A stretch of DNA of 64,000 nucleotides, from positions 1,500,501-1,564,500 of the forward strand of contig NZ_JAUCBS010000013.1 in assembly GCF_034676705.1 (NCBI RefSeq), read 5' to 3'. Position numbers and translations under genes: made by a program. Positions 1 to 7,838 of this stretch are shown here, in pieces. Source of the stretch: Gemmobacter sp. GTDB lineage: Bacteria; Pseudomonadota; Alphaproteobacteria; Rhodobacterales; Rhodobacteraceae. The notes under the pieces were generated by a model. That model had not been told where the DNA came from. It searched no databases and saw nothing but the letters and a program-made list of their open reading frames with translations. Within the stretch, counting starts at the first letter, position 1. Every line of letters starts with the position of its first letter.

Positions 1-391
1 TATAGGACGATACCAGCGTCACCCGCATCTTGGGATAATCCTGCGCAAAGCGGCGCAGCACGCGCGGGATGGCGGGATAGACGATGTCCGACGGCACGCC
101 CAGCACCACCTCGCCCTCAAAGCTCTGGCCGGTCAGCCGGGCCAGCGCCTCGTCGTTCAGGTTCAGCATCCGGCGGGCATAGCCCAGCAGCTGCTCGCCC
201 GCGGCGGTCAGCGCCACGCCGCGGCCCGCGCGGTCCATCAGGTCGATCCCCAGCGCATCCTCCAGCCGTTTCAGCTGCATCGACACCGCCGATTGCGTCA
301 GGTTCAGGAACCCCGCCGCCCGTGTCACCCCGCCGGCATCGGCAACGGCGACAAAGCTGCGCAGGGCGGTCAGGTCCATCTGGCGTGGCAT
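1..391 (-). CDS. LysR-family transcriptional regulator (partial, C-terminus beyond window)
   Basis: The reading frame starts at the ATG complementary to 389-391 (MPRQMDLTALRSFVAV...) and runs off the left edge, so about 130 N-terminal residues are seen. Residues about 6-65 form the LysR winged helix, with the typical stretch GFLNLTQSAVSMQLKRLE followed by LGIDLMDR and LTAAGEQLL. The start of the substrate-binding domain follows (GEVVLGVPSDIVYPAIPRVL). It is divergent from the DUF1127 gene, so the space between 392 and 514 probably carries both promoters. The inducer and targets cannot be judged without the C-terminal domain. Confidence 0.9.
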   Translation of the reverse strand, partial: MPRQMDLTALRSFVAVADAGGVTRAAGFLNLTQSAVSMQLKRLEDALGIDLMDRAGRGVALTAAGEQLLGYARRMLNLNDEALARLTGQSFEGEVVLGVPSDIVYPAIPRVLRRFAQDYPKMRVTLVSSY

Positions 392-514
392 ATCACAATT
401 CCTGATGCATGTGTTCAAAAGCATTCATTTCCATAATGAACCGCAAACTGGCAAAAGGATCAAGACACTTGATGATCCGGCGAATCGGATCACATACCTT
501 GAAAGGATACGACC

Positions 515-742
515 ATGTTTGCCTCGCTCCACACCTCGACCCTCGCGCTTGGCCGCGTCGAGCGGCGTGGCGGGCGCGGCCTGCTGGCCCGCCTGCGCGA
601 TGCCCTGGCCCTGACGACCCAGCGGCGCCAGCTGGCGGCCCTGGACGATGCACTGCTGGCCGACATCGGCCTGACCCGTCAGCAAGCCATGACCGAAGCG
701 GCGCGCAGCGCCTGGGATGTGCCGCGCCACTGGCTGGCGTGA
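515..742 (+). CDS. DUF1127 domain protein
   Basis: This is a 75-residue basic protein. Its C-terminal half carries the DUF1127 (YjiS-like) pattern: RQLAALDDALLADIGLTRQQA followed by EAARSAWDVP. An AAAGGA ribosome binding site lies 9 bases before the ATG. Small DUF1127 proteins in alphaproteobacteria have been linked to RNA turnover and to phosphate, carbon or stress responses; the function of this copy is unknown. The gene stands alone between a divergent LysR gene and the BI-1 gene. Confidence 0.85.
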   Translation: MFASLHTSTLALGRVERRGGRGLLARLRDALALTTQRRQLAALDDALLADIGLTRQQAMTEAARSAWDVPRHWLA

Positions 743-815
743 TCACATTCTATTCATCGGAATGTGCGGGAACTTCTTGAAATCCCGGGGATCCGCCCTG
801 ATATTGACGACAGAC

Positions 816-837
816 GCCTGTGTGATCCTGCACAGGC
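816..837 (+). terminator. Weak hairpin between DUF1127 gene and BI-1 gene
   Basis: GCCTGTG at 816-822 pairs with CACAGGC at 831-837 around an 8-base loop, followed by a short GGCTTT stretch. It lies downstream of the DUF1127 gene and 30 bases before the BI-1 start. It could end the first transcript, but there is no real U tract. Confidence 0.35.
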
Positions 838-868
838 GGCTTTCGCCATGAATGACGGAGGCTGACCA

Positions 869-1648
869 ATGGCAGACTATCAGACGATCCGCGCAGGATC
901 TGTCGGCGCACAGGGCGCACGGATCGACGCCGGGCTGAAAGCCCATATGAACAAGGTCTACGGGCTGATGTCCGTGGCCATGCTGATCACCGGCGCGGGC
1001 GCCTGGGCCATTTCCGGCCTTTCGGTGACGACCGATGCATCGGCCGCCGTGGCCGAGTTGGGCAATGGCAAGTATCTGACGCAGCTGGGCTATGCGCTGT
1101 ATGCCTCGCCGCTGAAATGGGTGGTGATGTTCGCGCCGCTGGTGATGGTTTTCGCCTTCAGCGCGATGATCAACCGCATGTCGGCCGCCACCGCGCAGCT
1201 GGTGTTCTATGTCTATGCCGGGCTGATGGGGCTGTCGCTGTCGTCGATCTTCCTTGTCTACACCGGCACCTCGATTGCCCATACCTTCCTGATCACCGCC
1301 ATCGCCTTTGCCGGCCTGTCGCTTTATGGCTACACCACCAAGCGTGACCTGTCGGGCTTTGGCACCTTCCTGATGATGGGCCTGATCGGGCTGATTGTCG
1401 CCTCGATCGTGAACATCTTCCTGGCGTCTTCGGCGCTGGCCTTTGCGATCTCGGTGATCGGCGTGCTGATCTTTGCCGGCCTGACCGCCTATGACACCCA
1501 GTCGATCAAGCTGGAATATGTCGAACATGCCCAGCACGGCGACAGCGAATGGCTGGGCAAGTCGGCGATCATGGGGGCGCTGCGCCTGTACCTCGACTTC
1601 CTCAACCTGTTCATGTTCCTGCTGCAATTCATGGGCAACCGCGAATAA
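869..1648 (+). CDS. Bax inhibitor-1/YccA family membrane protein
   Basis: The 259-residue protein has a soluble N-terminus of about 30 residues and roughly seven hydrophobic helices (for example VYGLMSVAMLITGAGAWAIS, WVVMFAPLVMVFAF, FLMMGLIGLIVASIVNIFLA). It ends with the family pattern GLTAYDTQSIK...ALRLYLDFLNLFMFLLQFMG. This is the BI-1 fold shared with YccA/YbhL of E. coli and BsYetJ, a pH-sensitive calcium leak channel. YccA of E. coli modulates FtsH, so the exact role here is open. The GGAGG site (GACGGAGGCTGACC) precedes the ATG directly. Length and topology are normal for the family. Confidence 0.92.
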   Translation: MADYQTIRAGSVGAQGARIDAGLKAHMNKVYGLMSVAMLITGAGAWAISGLSVTTDASAAVAELGNGKYLTQLGYALYASPLKWVVMFAPLVMVFAFSAMINRMSAATAQLVFYVYAGLMGLSLSSIFLVYTGTSIAHTFLITAIAFAGLSLYGYTTKRDLSGFGTFLMMGLIGLIVASIVNIFLASSALAFAISVIGVLIFAGLTAYDTQSIKLEYVEHAQHGDSEWLGKSAIMGALRLYLDFLNLFMFLLQFMGNRE

Positions 1649-1664
1649 GCCAAGGCAGGCAAAC

Positions 1665-1703
1665 GAAAAGGGGCCGGTGCAGCGATGCGCCGGCCCTTTT
1701 GCT
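1665..1703 (+). terminator. Rho-independent terminator after BI-1 gene
   Basis: GGGGCCGG(T)GC at about 1670-1680 pairs with GCGCCGGCCC at 1687-1696 around a 6-base loop. It has an A tract on the left and a CTTTTGCTTT run on the right. The A and T flanks make it a plausible two-way terminator between the BI-1 gene and the leftward ABM-domain gene. Confidence 0.75.
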
Positions 1704-1755
1704 TTGGCGGCGCAGGGGGGCCGTCTGCCCCCCCTTGGCCGTGCCGGCCAATTCA

Positions 1756-1787
1756 CCCCCGAGGATATTTGGGTCAAAGCGAAAGGG
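1756..1787 (-). repeat. Dispersed intergenic element, copy 1
   Basis: The + strand reads CCCCCGAGGATATTTGGGTCAAAGCGAAAGGG-like sequence over 1756-1787, a variant of the core ATATTTGGATCAGAGCG found at eight other places in this window. Read on the minus strand it begins 6 bases after the stop of the ABM-domain gene. A G-rich hairpin (GGGGGGCCGTCTGCCCCCC-like, about 1716-1734) lies nearby, as it does beside other copies. Confidence 0.75.
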
Positions 1788-1793
1788 ACAGGG

Positions 1794-2066
1794 TCAGCCT
1801 TCGGTGATCGTATAGTCGCGCCGGATGCCGGCGGTGACGCTGGCCCAGGGGCTGGCGGCGGCGCGGGTCTGGTGGGCGTCGAAGGCAGCGCGGGAGGTGA
1901 AGGTTTCCGACACCTGCCAGACCAGCGGGTCGGCGGTGGGCGTCACCTCGAACGACAGGCAGCCGGGTTCGGCACGGGTCAGCGCGAGATGCGCCGGCAG
2001 ATGGGCGCGGACGCAGGCGGCCTCCCCTTCGGTCGTGCAGACGAGGAAGCCGGCAAGCGTGATCAT
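1794..2066 (-). CDS. ABM-domain protein, putative quinol monooxygenase
   Basis: The 90-residue protein matches the antibiotic biosynthesis monooxygenase (ABM) ferredoxin-like fold: an N-terminal strand ITLAGFLVCTTEGEAACVRA, then RAEPGCLSFEVTP, WQVSETFTSRAAFDAHQ and a C-terminal strand. These cofactor-free small oxygenases (YgiN type) are dimeric; the substrate cannot be predicted. Its ATG overlaps the guaA stop codon (ATGA), so it is translated from the guaA transcript. Confidence 0.8.
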   Translation of the reverse strand: MITLAGFLVCTTEGEAACVRAHLPAHLALTRAEPGCLSFEVTPTADPLVWQVSETFTSRAAFDAHQTRAAASPWASVTAGIRRDYTITEG

Positions 2067-3619
2067 TCCAGCTCGATCGTGCCCGGCGGTTTCGAGGTGC
2101 AGTCGTAGAACACCCGGTTCACGCCCTTGACCTCGTTGATGATCCGCGTGGCGGTTTCGCCCAGGAAATCATGGGTGAAGGGGTAGTAGTCGGCCGTCAT
2201 GCCATCAACGCTGGTGACGGCGCGGAGGGCCACGGCGTAGTCATAGGTGCGGCCATCGCCCATCACGCCGACGGTGCGCATCGGCAGGATGGCGGCGAAT
2301 GCCTGCCAGATGTCGTCATAGAGGCCATGCTTGCGGATCTGGTCGATATAGACCGCATCGGCATTGCGCAGGATGTCCAGCTTTTCGCGGGTGATCTCGC
2401 CCGGGCAGCGGATGGCAAGGCCGGGGCCGGGGAAGGGGTGGCGGCCGATGAAGCTGGCCGGCAGGCCCAGTTCGCGGCCCAGGGCGCGCACCTCGTCCTT
2501 GAACAGCTCGCGCAGCGGTTCGACCAGTTTCAGCCCCATCTTTTCCGGCAGGCCGCCCACGTTGTGGTGCGACTTGATGGTGACCGACGGCCCGCCCGAG
2601 AACGAGACGCTTTCGATCACATCCGGGTAAAGCGTGCCCTGCGCCAGGAATTCCGCGCCCTCGATCCCGTTGGCGTATTTCTGGAACACGTCGATGAACA
2701 GGCGCCCGATGGTCTTGCGTTTGACCTCGGGGTCCGACACGCCTTCGAGTTCGCCAAGGAACAGGTCGGATTCATTGGCGGCGATCAGGTTGATGTTGTA
2801 ATTGTCGCGGAACATGGCGACGACCTGTGCCGCCTCGTCCTTGCGCAAGAGGCCGTGGTCCACGAAAACGCAGGTCAGCTGGTCGCCGATGGCCTCGTGC
2901 AGCAGGATCGCGGTGACAGAGCTGTCCACGCCACCCGACAGGCCGCAGATCACCTTTTTGTCGCCGACCTGCGCGCGGATGGTCTCGATCGCCTGTTCGC
3001 GGTAGCCCGCCATCGTCCAGTCGCCGGTGAACCCGGCAAGGCGCACGAAATTCTCGTACAGTTTCGCGCCCTTGGGGGTGTGATGCACCTCGGGGTGGAA
3101 CTGCACGGCGTAGAAATTGCGCGAGATGTCGGCGGTGATGGCAAAGGGCGCATTGGGCGAAGTGCCATAGACGGTGAAGCCCGGCGCGATCTTCGACACG
3201 TGGTCGCCATGGCTCATCCAGACCTGTTCGCGGCCCTGATCGAACCAGCCGTCCAGGATGGGCAGCGCGTCATTGGCCGGCGTCACATAGGCGCGGCCGA
3301 ATTCGGCGGTGCCATGGCCGGATTCGACCAGCCCGCCCAGCTGCTGCATCATGGTCTGCTGGCCATAGCAGATGCCCAGCACCGGCACGCCAAAGGCCCA
3401 CAGGCTTTCGGGGGCGCGGGGGCTGCCGGGGCGGGTCACGCTGTCGGGCCCGCCCGACAGGATCACGGCCTTTGGCGCGAAGTCGCGCAGAAAGGCATCG
3501 TCCACCCGGTTGTAGGGGTGGATTTCGCAATAGACGTTGAGTTCCCGCAGGCGCCGCGCGATCAGCTGCGTCACTTGCGATCCGAAGTCGATGATGAGAA
3601 GGCGCTGGTGCTGGGTCAT
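2063..3619 (-). CDS. guaA: GMP synthase (glutamine-hydrolysing)
   Basis: GuaA converts XMP to GMP with ATP and glutamine-derived ammonia. The 518-residue protein has the class I glutamine amidotransferase domain at about 7-195, with nucleophile C84 in GICYGQQTM and catalytic H175/E177 in FHPEVHH. The ATP pyrophosphatase domain follows, with the P-loop SGGVDSS at 228-234. The dimerisation domain then closes with KPPGTIELE. Length is normal (E. coli 525). It is the first gene of a two-gene unit with the ABM protein, and the EamA gene lies upstream on the same strand. Confidence 0.98.
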   Translation of the reverse strand: MTQHQRLLIIDFGSQVTQLIARRLRELNVYCEIHPYNRVDDAFLRDFAPKAVILSGGPDSVTRPGSPRAPESLWAFGVPVLGICYGQQTMMQQLGGLVESGHGTAEFGRAYVTPANDALPILDGWFDQGREQVWMSHGDHVSKIAPGFTVYGTSPNAPFAITADISRNFYAVQFHPEVHHTPKGAKLYENFVRLAGFTGDWTMAGYREQAIETIRAQVGDKKVICGLSGGVDSSVTAILLHEAIGDQLTCVFVDHGLLRKDEAAQVVAMFRDNYNINLIAANESDLFLGELEGVSDPEVKRKTIGRLFIDVFQKYANGIEGAEFLAQGTLYPDVIESVSFSGGPSVTIKSHHNVGGLPEKMGLKLVEPLRELFKDEVRALGRELGLPASFIGRHPFPGPGLAIRCPGEITREKLDILRNADAVYIDQIRKHGLYDDIWQAFAAILPMRTVGVMGDGRTYDYAVALRAVTSVDGMTADYYPFTHDFLGETATRIINEVKGVNRVFYDCTSKPPGTIELE

Positions 3620-3667
3620 GCGCCCGCGTATCCGCTGTGACGCGGAATCGCAAGGGGGTGCGGTGGG

Positions 3668-4504
3668 TCAGAGCCGGGTCAGGATCACGCCGCCGACGAT
3701 CAGGGCGGCGGCCAGCGCCTTGTTGGGCGTCATCCGTTCGCCGAACACCAGCCAGCCGATCAGCACCGCGAAGAGGATCGAGGTTTCGCGCAGCGCCGCC
3801 ACCAGCGCGATGGGGGCCACCGTCATGGCCCAGACGGAAATCGCATAGGCCCCGTAAGACGCTACCGAGGCCGCCGTGCCCATGGCCCAGGCCCGCCCGC
3901 CACCGCCCAGCATGCTGCGGCCCTTCAATGCCACCATGCCGGTGGCGAACAGGATGCCGTCCACGACATAGATCCAGCCGACATAGGCAATGGCATCGCC
4001 CGAGACGCGGGCGCCCATCCCGTCGATCAGCGTGTAGCTGGCGGTCGCCAGCGCCGATCCCAGCGCATAGGGCAGCAGGCGGCGCGATTCGCCATCGGTG
4101 AACACCCCCCGGGCCATGGTCAGGATGCCCAGGCCCAGCACCGCGATGCCGATATATTCGATGGGCCGCACCGCATCGGCCAGCAGGAACAGCCCGGCGA
4201 TGGCCGCGATCATCGGCGCCGCCCCGCGCGCGATGGGGTAGACGCGGCTCAGGTCGCCAACCTCGTAGGCATGGGCCAGAAAGAACTTGTAGCCGAAATG
4301 CGCCACCCCCGCGGCCAGCACCCAGGGGATGACCTCGGCCGGGGGCAGGGGGCGCATCAGCACCACGGCCAGCCCAACGGGGATCTCCATGACCGACAGG
4401 ATCACCATGGCGCCAATGCGCGAGGTGCCGACCCGGATCAGCGCATTCCACAAGGCATGCAGGAAGGCGGCCCCCAGAACGGCCAGCAGCACAGCAAGGG
4501 TCAT
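3668..4504 (-). CDS. EamA/DMT-superfamily transporter
   Basis: The 278-residue, very hydrophobic protein has about ten predicted membrane helices arranged as two EamA repeats. The first starts at LAVLLAVLGAAFLHALWNALIRVG; the second ends with TSILFAVLIGWLVFGERMTPNKALAAALIVGGVILTRL. The motif GERMTPNK before the last helix is typical of the drug/metabolite transporter superfamily. The substrate is unknown. It is leftward, 48 bases upstream of guaA, so co-transcription with guaA is possible. Confidence 0.88.
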   Translation of the reverse strand: MTLAVLLAVLGAAFLHALWNALIRVGTSRIGAMVILSVMEIPVGLAVVLMRPLPPAEVIPWVLAAGVAHFGYKFFLAHAYEVGDLSRVYPIARGAAPMIAAIAGLFLLADAVRPIEYIGIAVLGLGILTMARGVFTDGESRRLLPYALGSALATASYTLIDGMGARVSGDAIAYVGWIYVVDGILFATGMVALKGRSMLGGGGRAWAMGTAASVASYGAYAISVWAMTVAPIALVAALRETSILFAVLIGWLVFGERMTPNKALAAALIVGGVILTRL

Positions 4505-4588
4505 GGGATGTCACCTGCGCGTTACAATACCGTCACATGGGCTAGCGGGTGGCAGCGCCGGCCGCAAGGCCGGAACGGTGCCTGCTGG

Positions 4589-4915
4589 TCAGGCCGCAGC
4601 GGCGCCGCGCAGCTTGCGCCAATGCGCCGCCCGGTCCTTCAGCCGGTCGGCGCGGATCAGGGGGCTGTCTTCCTCGATCCGCTCCAGCACCTCAAAGCCA
4701 AAGGCCTGCTCGCCCATCGCCGCCCATGCCGCCTGCATCTGCGCGTTCGGCGCCCCGCCCTGGCCCAGGGTGAACCGCAGCCGGTTGCGGATGGCCCCCA
4801 GCGTGGGGGTGGCCCCGACCCAGGCCTGATCGCCGCAGGTCACGGCATAGATCCCGGCATCGGATTTGCGGTCCTTCCAGGCGGCCAGCGCCGCCTTGCG
4901 GCTGTCCTTGGTCAT
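4589..4915 (-). CDS. GIY-YIG nuclease-fold protein
   Basis: The 108-residue protein has the GIY motif at 21-23 (DAGIYAVTCGDQAWVG) and the second-strand glycine motif WVG at 32-34. R43 and R46 lie in the following helix (GAIRNRLRFTLGQGG) and an aromatic/acidic C-terminal half is present. This is a stand-alone GIY-YIG domain without an added DNA-binding region. Proteins of this size often have no known substrate. It is divergent from the DUF2239 gene with overlapping promoters. Confidence 0.7.
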   Translation of the reverse strand: MTKDSRKAALAAWKDRKSDAGIYAVTCGDQAWVGATPTLGAIRNRLRFTLGQGGAPNAQMQAAWAAMGEQAFGFEVLERIEEDSPLIRADRLKDRAAHWRKLRGAAAA

Positions 4916-4939
4916 CGGTTTCCCCTGATTGCCGGGGCG

Positions 4940-4968
4940 GATCTAGGCGATGGGCTCTTGCCTGTCAA
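4940..4968 (-). promoter_or_regulatory. Putative promoter of the GIY-YIG gene
   Basis: On the minus strand, TTGACA (complement of 4963-4968) is followed 17 bases later by TAGATC (complement of 4940-4945), 25 bases before the GIY-YIG start. The -35 box is perfect; the -10 box is moderate. Confidence 0.5.
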
Positions 4969-4987
4969 TTATACCCGGATAATAATT
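4958..4987 (+). promoter_or_regulatory. Putative promoter of the DUF2239 gene with AT-rich inverted repeat
   Basis: TTGCCT (4958-4963), a 17-base spacer and AATAAT (4981-4986) precede the DUF2239 start by 22 bases. The spacer and -10 contain TTATACCCGGATAA (4969-4982), an imperfect palindrome. It lies between the -35 and -10 of this promoter and next to the -35 of the opposite one, so a protein bound there could shut both genes. Confidence 0.45.
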
Positions 4988-5008
4988 ACGCATCGCAAGG
5001 GAACCACC

Positions 5009-5548
5009 ATGATCGCCACCGCCTTTCTGAACCACCGCCGCATCGCCCATGGCCCGTTGGCCGATGTGGCGCGCACCCTGCACGCCCTGCCGCCCGATGC
5101 CATGCCGCTGGTGTTCGACGATGCCACCGGCCGCGCCATCGACCTGGACCTGCGCGGCACCGAGGCCCAGGCGGTGGCCCGCCATGCCCCGCCGCCCAAG
5201 GGCCGCGGCCGCCCGAAACTGGGGGTGACGGCGCGCGAAATCACCCTGCTGCCCGGCCAGTGGGATTGGCTGGCGGCGCAGCCCGGCGGCGCCTCGGTCG
5301 TGCTGCGCAAGCTGGTCCATGCGGCCATGCAGACCGGCACCGCCGCCCGCGCCGCCCGCCGCGATGCGGCCTGGCGGGTGATGTCGGCGCTGGCCGGCGA
5401 TCTGCCTGGGTTCGAGGAGGCGGCCCGCGCGCTTTACGCCGGCGATCCCGCCGCCTTTGCCCGCCATGCGGCCCCGTGGCCCGCAGATGTGCGCAGCCAT
5501 ATCCTGCATCTGTGGCAGCCGGAATTGCCAACGGGGGCAGGGGCATAG
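5009..5548 (+). CDS. DUF2239 family protein
   Basis: The 179-residue protein begins MIATAFLNHRRIAHGPLADV and has the DUF2239 pattern: a short N-terminal alpha/beta part, a basic PPKGRGRPKLGVTAREITLLP segment (about 56-75), then an all-helical C-terminus. The ATG is chosen because an AAGG site (CGCAAGGGAACCACC) precedes it; an open frame further upstream lacks a site. The GRGRPKL piece resembles AT-hook-like basic motifs and, with REITLLPGQWDWL, suggests DNA binding. That is inference. It is paired divergently with the GIY-YIG gene. Confidence 0.75.
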   Translation: MIATAFLNHRRIAHGPLADVARTLHALPPDAMPLVFDDATGRAIDLDLRGTEAQAVARHAPPPKGRGRPKLGVTAREITLLPGQWDWLAAQPGGASVVLRKLVHAAMQTGTAARAARRDAAWRVMSALAGDLPGFEEAARALYAGDPAAFARHAAPWPADVRSHILHLWQPELPTGAGA

Positions 5549-5666
5549 CCGAACCCCCCTTTCCATTTGCGGAAAAGGCTGCGACCATGGGCCCAGTGTC
5601 CGCCGCCCGGATGGATCATCGGGCAACGGGCCGCAACAGGGGAAAATACCGGGCGGGTGTGCAGGA

Positions 5667-6575
5667 ATGCAGCATGCACAGGACAGGTTCCAGTGGGATG
5701 ACCTGCGCTACGTCCTCGCCGTGGCGCGGGCGCGGTCGGTTTCTGGCGCGGCGCAGCAGTTGCGGGTGGATCACACCACCGTCAGCCGCCGCGTCAGCCG
5801 GCTGGAACAGCTGCTGAACACCGCGCTCTTCAACCGCACCCGGTCGGGCTATTCCACCACCGCCGCCGGCGCCCGGGTGGTGGAACTGGCCCAGCAGATG
5901 GAAAGCGCCCTGATCCGCTGCGAAGGCGAGATCACCAACCGCAATGACGAATTGCGCGGCACCGTACGGGTGGCGACGCCCGATGGCTTCGGCAGCATCT
6001 TCCTGGCCCCCCGCCTGGCGCAGCTGTGTACCGAACACCCGGAACTGCGGGTGCAGCTTTACCCCTCGCAGCTGCGCTACAGCCTGGCCGACCGCGAGGT
6101 CGATATCGTCATCGGCCTGCAAAAACCCTCGGCCGGCCGGCTGACCGCCCGCAAGCTGACCGAATACCGCATCCGCCTGTATGCCAGCCGCGCCTGGTGC
6201 GACCTGCGCGATCTGCCCCGCAGCTTCGAGGCGCTGAACGACGTTCCGGTTGTCGGCTATGTCGAAAACCTCGGGACCGAGCCGCCGGTGGATTTCCTGC
6301 CGCTGCTGCCTGGCAAGATCCGCGCCCGCTTTGCCAGTTCCAACCTTCTGGCGCAGATCAACGCGGTGCTGGCCGGGCAGGGCATCGGCTTCCTGCCCGA
6401 TTTCGTCGCCGACGGGCGGCCCGAATTCATCCCCGTTCCGGTGGATTTCCACATCGACCGCGAATTGTGGCTGATGATCCACGAAGACAACCGCAACCTG
6501 GCGCGCGTCCAGGCGGTGGCCGATTTCATCCAGTCCGAGGTGCGCAAAAGCCGCAGCACCTTTTTCGCCGACTGA
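5667..6575 (+). CDS. LysR-family transcriptional regulator
   Basis: The 302-residue protein begins MQHAQDRFQWDDLRYVLAVA. The winged helix spans about 8-67 (SVSGAAQQLRVDHTTVSRRV, LFNRTRSGYSTTAAG). The effector domain follows (RGTVRVATPDGFGSIFLAPRL...LVGYVENL-type segment...QGIGFLPDFVA). The start is set at 5667 because the helix-turn-helix begins right after it, although the GGA site is close to the ATG. It converges on the acyl-CoA dehydrogenase gene at the end of the keto-acid operon, which makes it a candidate regulator of that operon, but no binding site was identified. Confidence 0.88.
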   Translation: MQHAQDRFQWDDLRYVLAVARARSVSGAAQQLRVDHTTVSRRVSRLEQLLNTALFNRTRSGYSTTAAGARVVELAQQMESALIRCEGEITNRNDELRGTVRVATPDGFGSIFLAPRLAQLCTEHPELRVQLYPSQLRYSLADREVDIVIGLQKPSAGRLTARKLTEYRIRLYASRAWCDLRDLPRSFEALNDVPVVGYVENLGTEPPVDFLPLLPGKIRARFASSNLLAQINAVLAGQGIGFLPDFVADGRPEFIPVPVDFHIDRELWLMIHEDNRNLARVQAVADFIQSEVRKSRSTFFAD

Positions 6576-6580
6576 CCGCG

Positions 6581-6613
6581 CCCCTTTCGCTCTGATCCAA
6601 ATATCCCGGGGGG
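6581..6613 (+). repeat. Dispersed intergenic element, copy 2
   Basis: CCCCTTTCGCTCTGATCC then AAATATCCCGGGGGG, starting 5 bases after the LysR stop. It is the reverse complement of the copies near 27.7, 40.1, 53.6 and 63.6 kb. A GGGGGGCAGGGCCCCCC-like hairpin follows at about 6649-6665. Confidence 0.85.
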
Positions 6614-6671
6614 CGGGCGCAGCATTGCCGCCCGCGCCACGGTGCCCCGGGGGGCAGGGCCCCCCGCCGCC

Positions 6672-7826
6672 CTACGCTTGGGCCTTCAGGCTGCGGCCGA
6701 TCACCACGTTCATGATCTCGCCCGTGCCATCCATGCATTCCGAAACGCGCACGGCCGCCAGCTGCCGCGCCAGCCCATGGCCGCGCTTCAGCCCGTTCGC
6801 CCCCAGCGCCCGCATTGCCTGGCTGATCGTGTCAAACCCGCTGCGGGTTGCCAGCTTCTTGGCATGGGCGGTCAGCGTGGCATCGGGCCTGCCGGTCTCG
6901 AAATGCCGCGCGGCCTGAAAGGTCAGGCTGCGGCTGGCCTCGATGGCCGTGGCGGCATCGGACAGGATCCATTGCATGCCCTGATGGTCGATCAGCGCGC
7001 GGCCAAAGGTCTGCCGGTCGGCCGCATAGGCCAGCGCCCGGTCCATCGCGCCCATGGCGGCGCCGTTGCACATGGCCGCCACGCCCAGCCGCGCCACGTC
7101 GATGCCATACATCGCCGCCTTGAAGGCGGTGCCGGGGGCAAAGGCAACCGCCTGTTCGGGGGCAAAGGCCGCGTCAAAGGTCAGGTCCGTGGTGCCCATC
7201 GCGGTCGATCCGATCAGATCCAGCGCCGGTTCCACCGTCAACCCGGGGGTCGTGCGGGCAAATCCCAGGGCCGCCACCCCGCGCGCCCCGCTGCCCGGAT
7301 CGGTCTGGCAAAAGGCCGCGAAGATGTCGGCGTAAAGCCCGTTCGTCACCCAGGCCTTGCGCCCGGTCACCGCATATCCGCCATCCACCGGCTGCGCATG
7401 GGTGGTGATCGCCGTGGCATCCGATCCGGCGCCGGGTTCGGTCAGCAGAAAGGCCCCCACCGCCTTGCCCGACAACAGCCGGGGCAGGACCGCATCCCGC
7501 AGGGCCACATTGGGCGAAACCGAGATCGCCACCGTCACATTGGTATGCACCGCCAGCGCGCAGGTGAACCCCATGTCGCGCCGCGCCAGTTCCTCGTAGA
7601 TGCGCACCTGGGTGGCCACGCCATCGCCAAAGCCCCCCAGGTCGCGCGGCACCGCCGTGCCGGCAAAGCGCGAGATCGCATCGCGCAGCGCGGTTTCGGG
7701 GCTGGCCTCGCCCTTGTCCCAGGCCTCGGCGTTGGGGGCAAGGATGCGGTCGGCAAAATCGGCGGCCTCGGCGATCCGGTCCTGGTTGACCGGCCCGTGG
7801 GCCAGGGCAAGTGGCTGATAGGTCAT
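6672..7826 (-). CDS. Acyl-CoA dehydrogenase (branched/short-chain type)
   Basis: The 384-residue FAD enzyme would oxidise an acyl-CoA to the 2-enoyl-CoA. Seen in order: an N-terminal helical domain, the FAD motif FLLTEPGAGSDATAI (about 126-140), the WVTNG strand, and a C-terminal four-helix domain with DRQTFGRALIDHQ and RALGANGLKRG. The region that normally holds the catalytic glutamate (YEGT) reads CMDGTGEIMN, with D366 at that place. The alternative isovaleryl-type position (GIDVARLG) also lacks glutamate. Either aspartate acts as base or specificity differs. It is the last gene of the keto-acid operon, 12 bases after lpd, so it would act on the acyl-CoA made by the BCKDH complex. Confidence 0.88.
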   Translation of the reverse strand: MTYQPLALAHGPVNQDRIAEAADFADRILAPNAEAWDKGEASPETALRDAISRFAGTAVPRDLGGFGDGVATQVRIYEELARRDMGFTCALAVHTNVTVAISVSPNVALRDAVLPRLLSGKAVGAFLLTEPGAGSDATAITTHAQPVDGGYAVTGRKAWVTNGLYADIFAAFCQTDPGSGARGVAALGFARTTPGLTVEPALDLIGSTAMGTTDLTFDAAFAPEQAVAFAPGTAFKAAMYGIDVARLGVAAMCNGAAMGAMDRALAYAADRQTFGRALIDHQGMQWILSDAATAIEASRSLTFQAARHFETGRPDATLTAHAKKLATRSGFDTISQAMRALGANGLKRGHGLARQLAAVRVSECMDGTGEIMNVVIGRSLKAQA

Positions 7827-7838
7827 GGTTTTCCCCCC

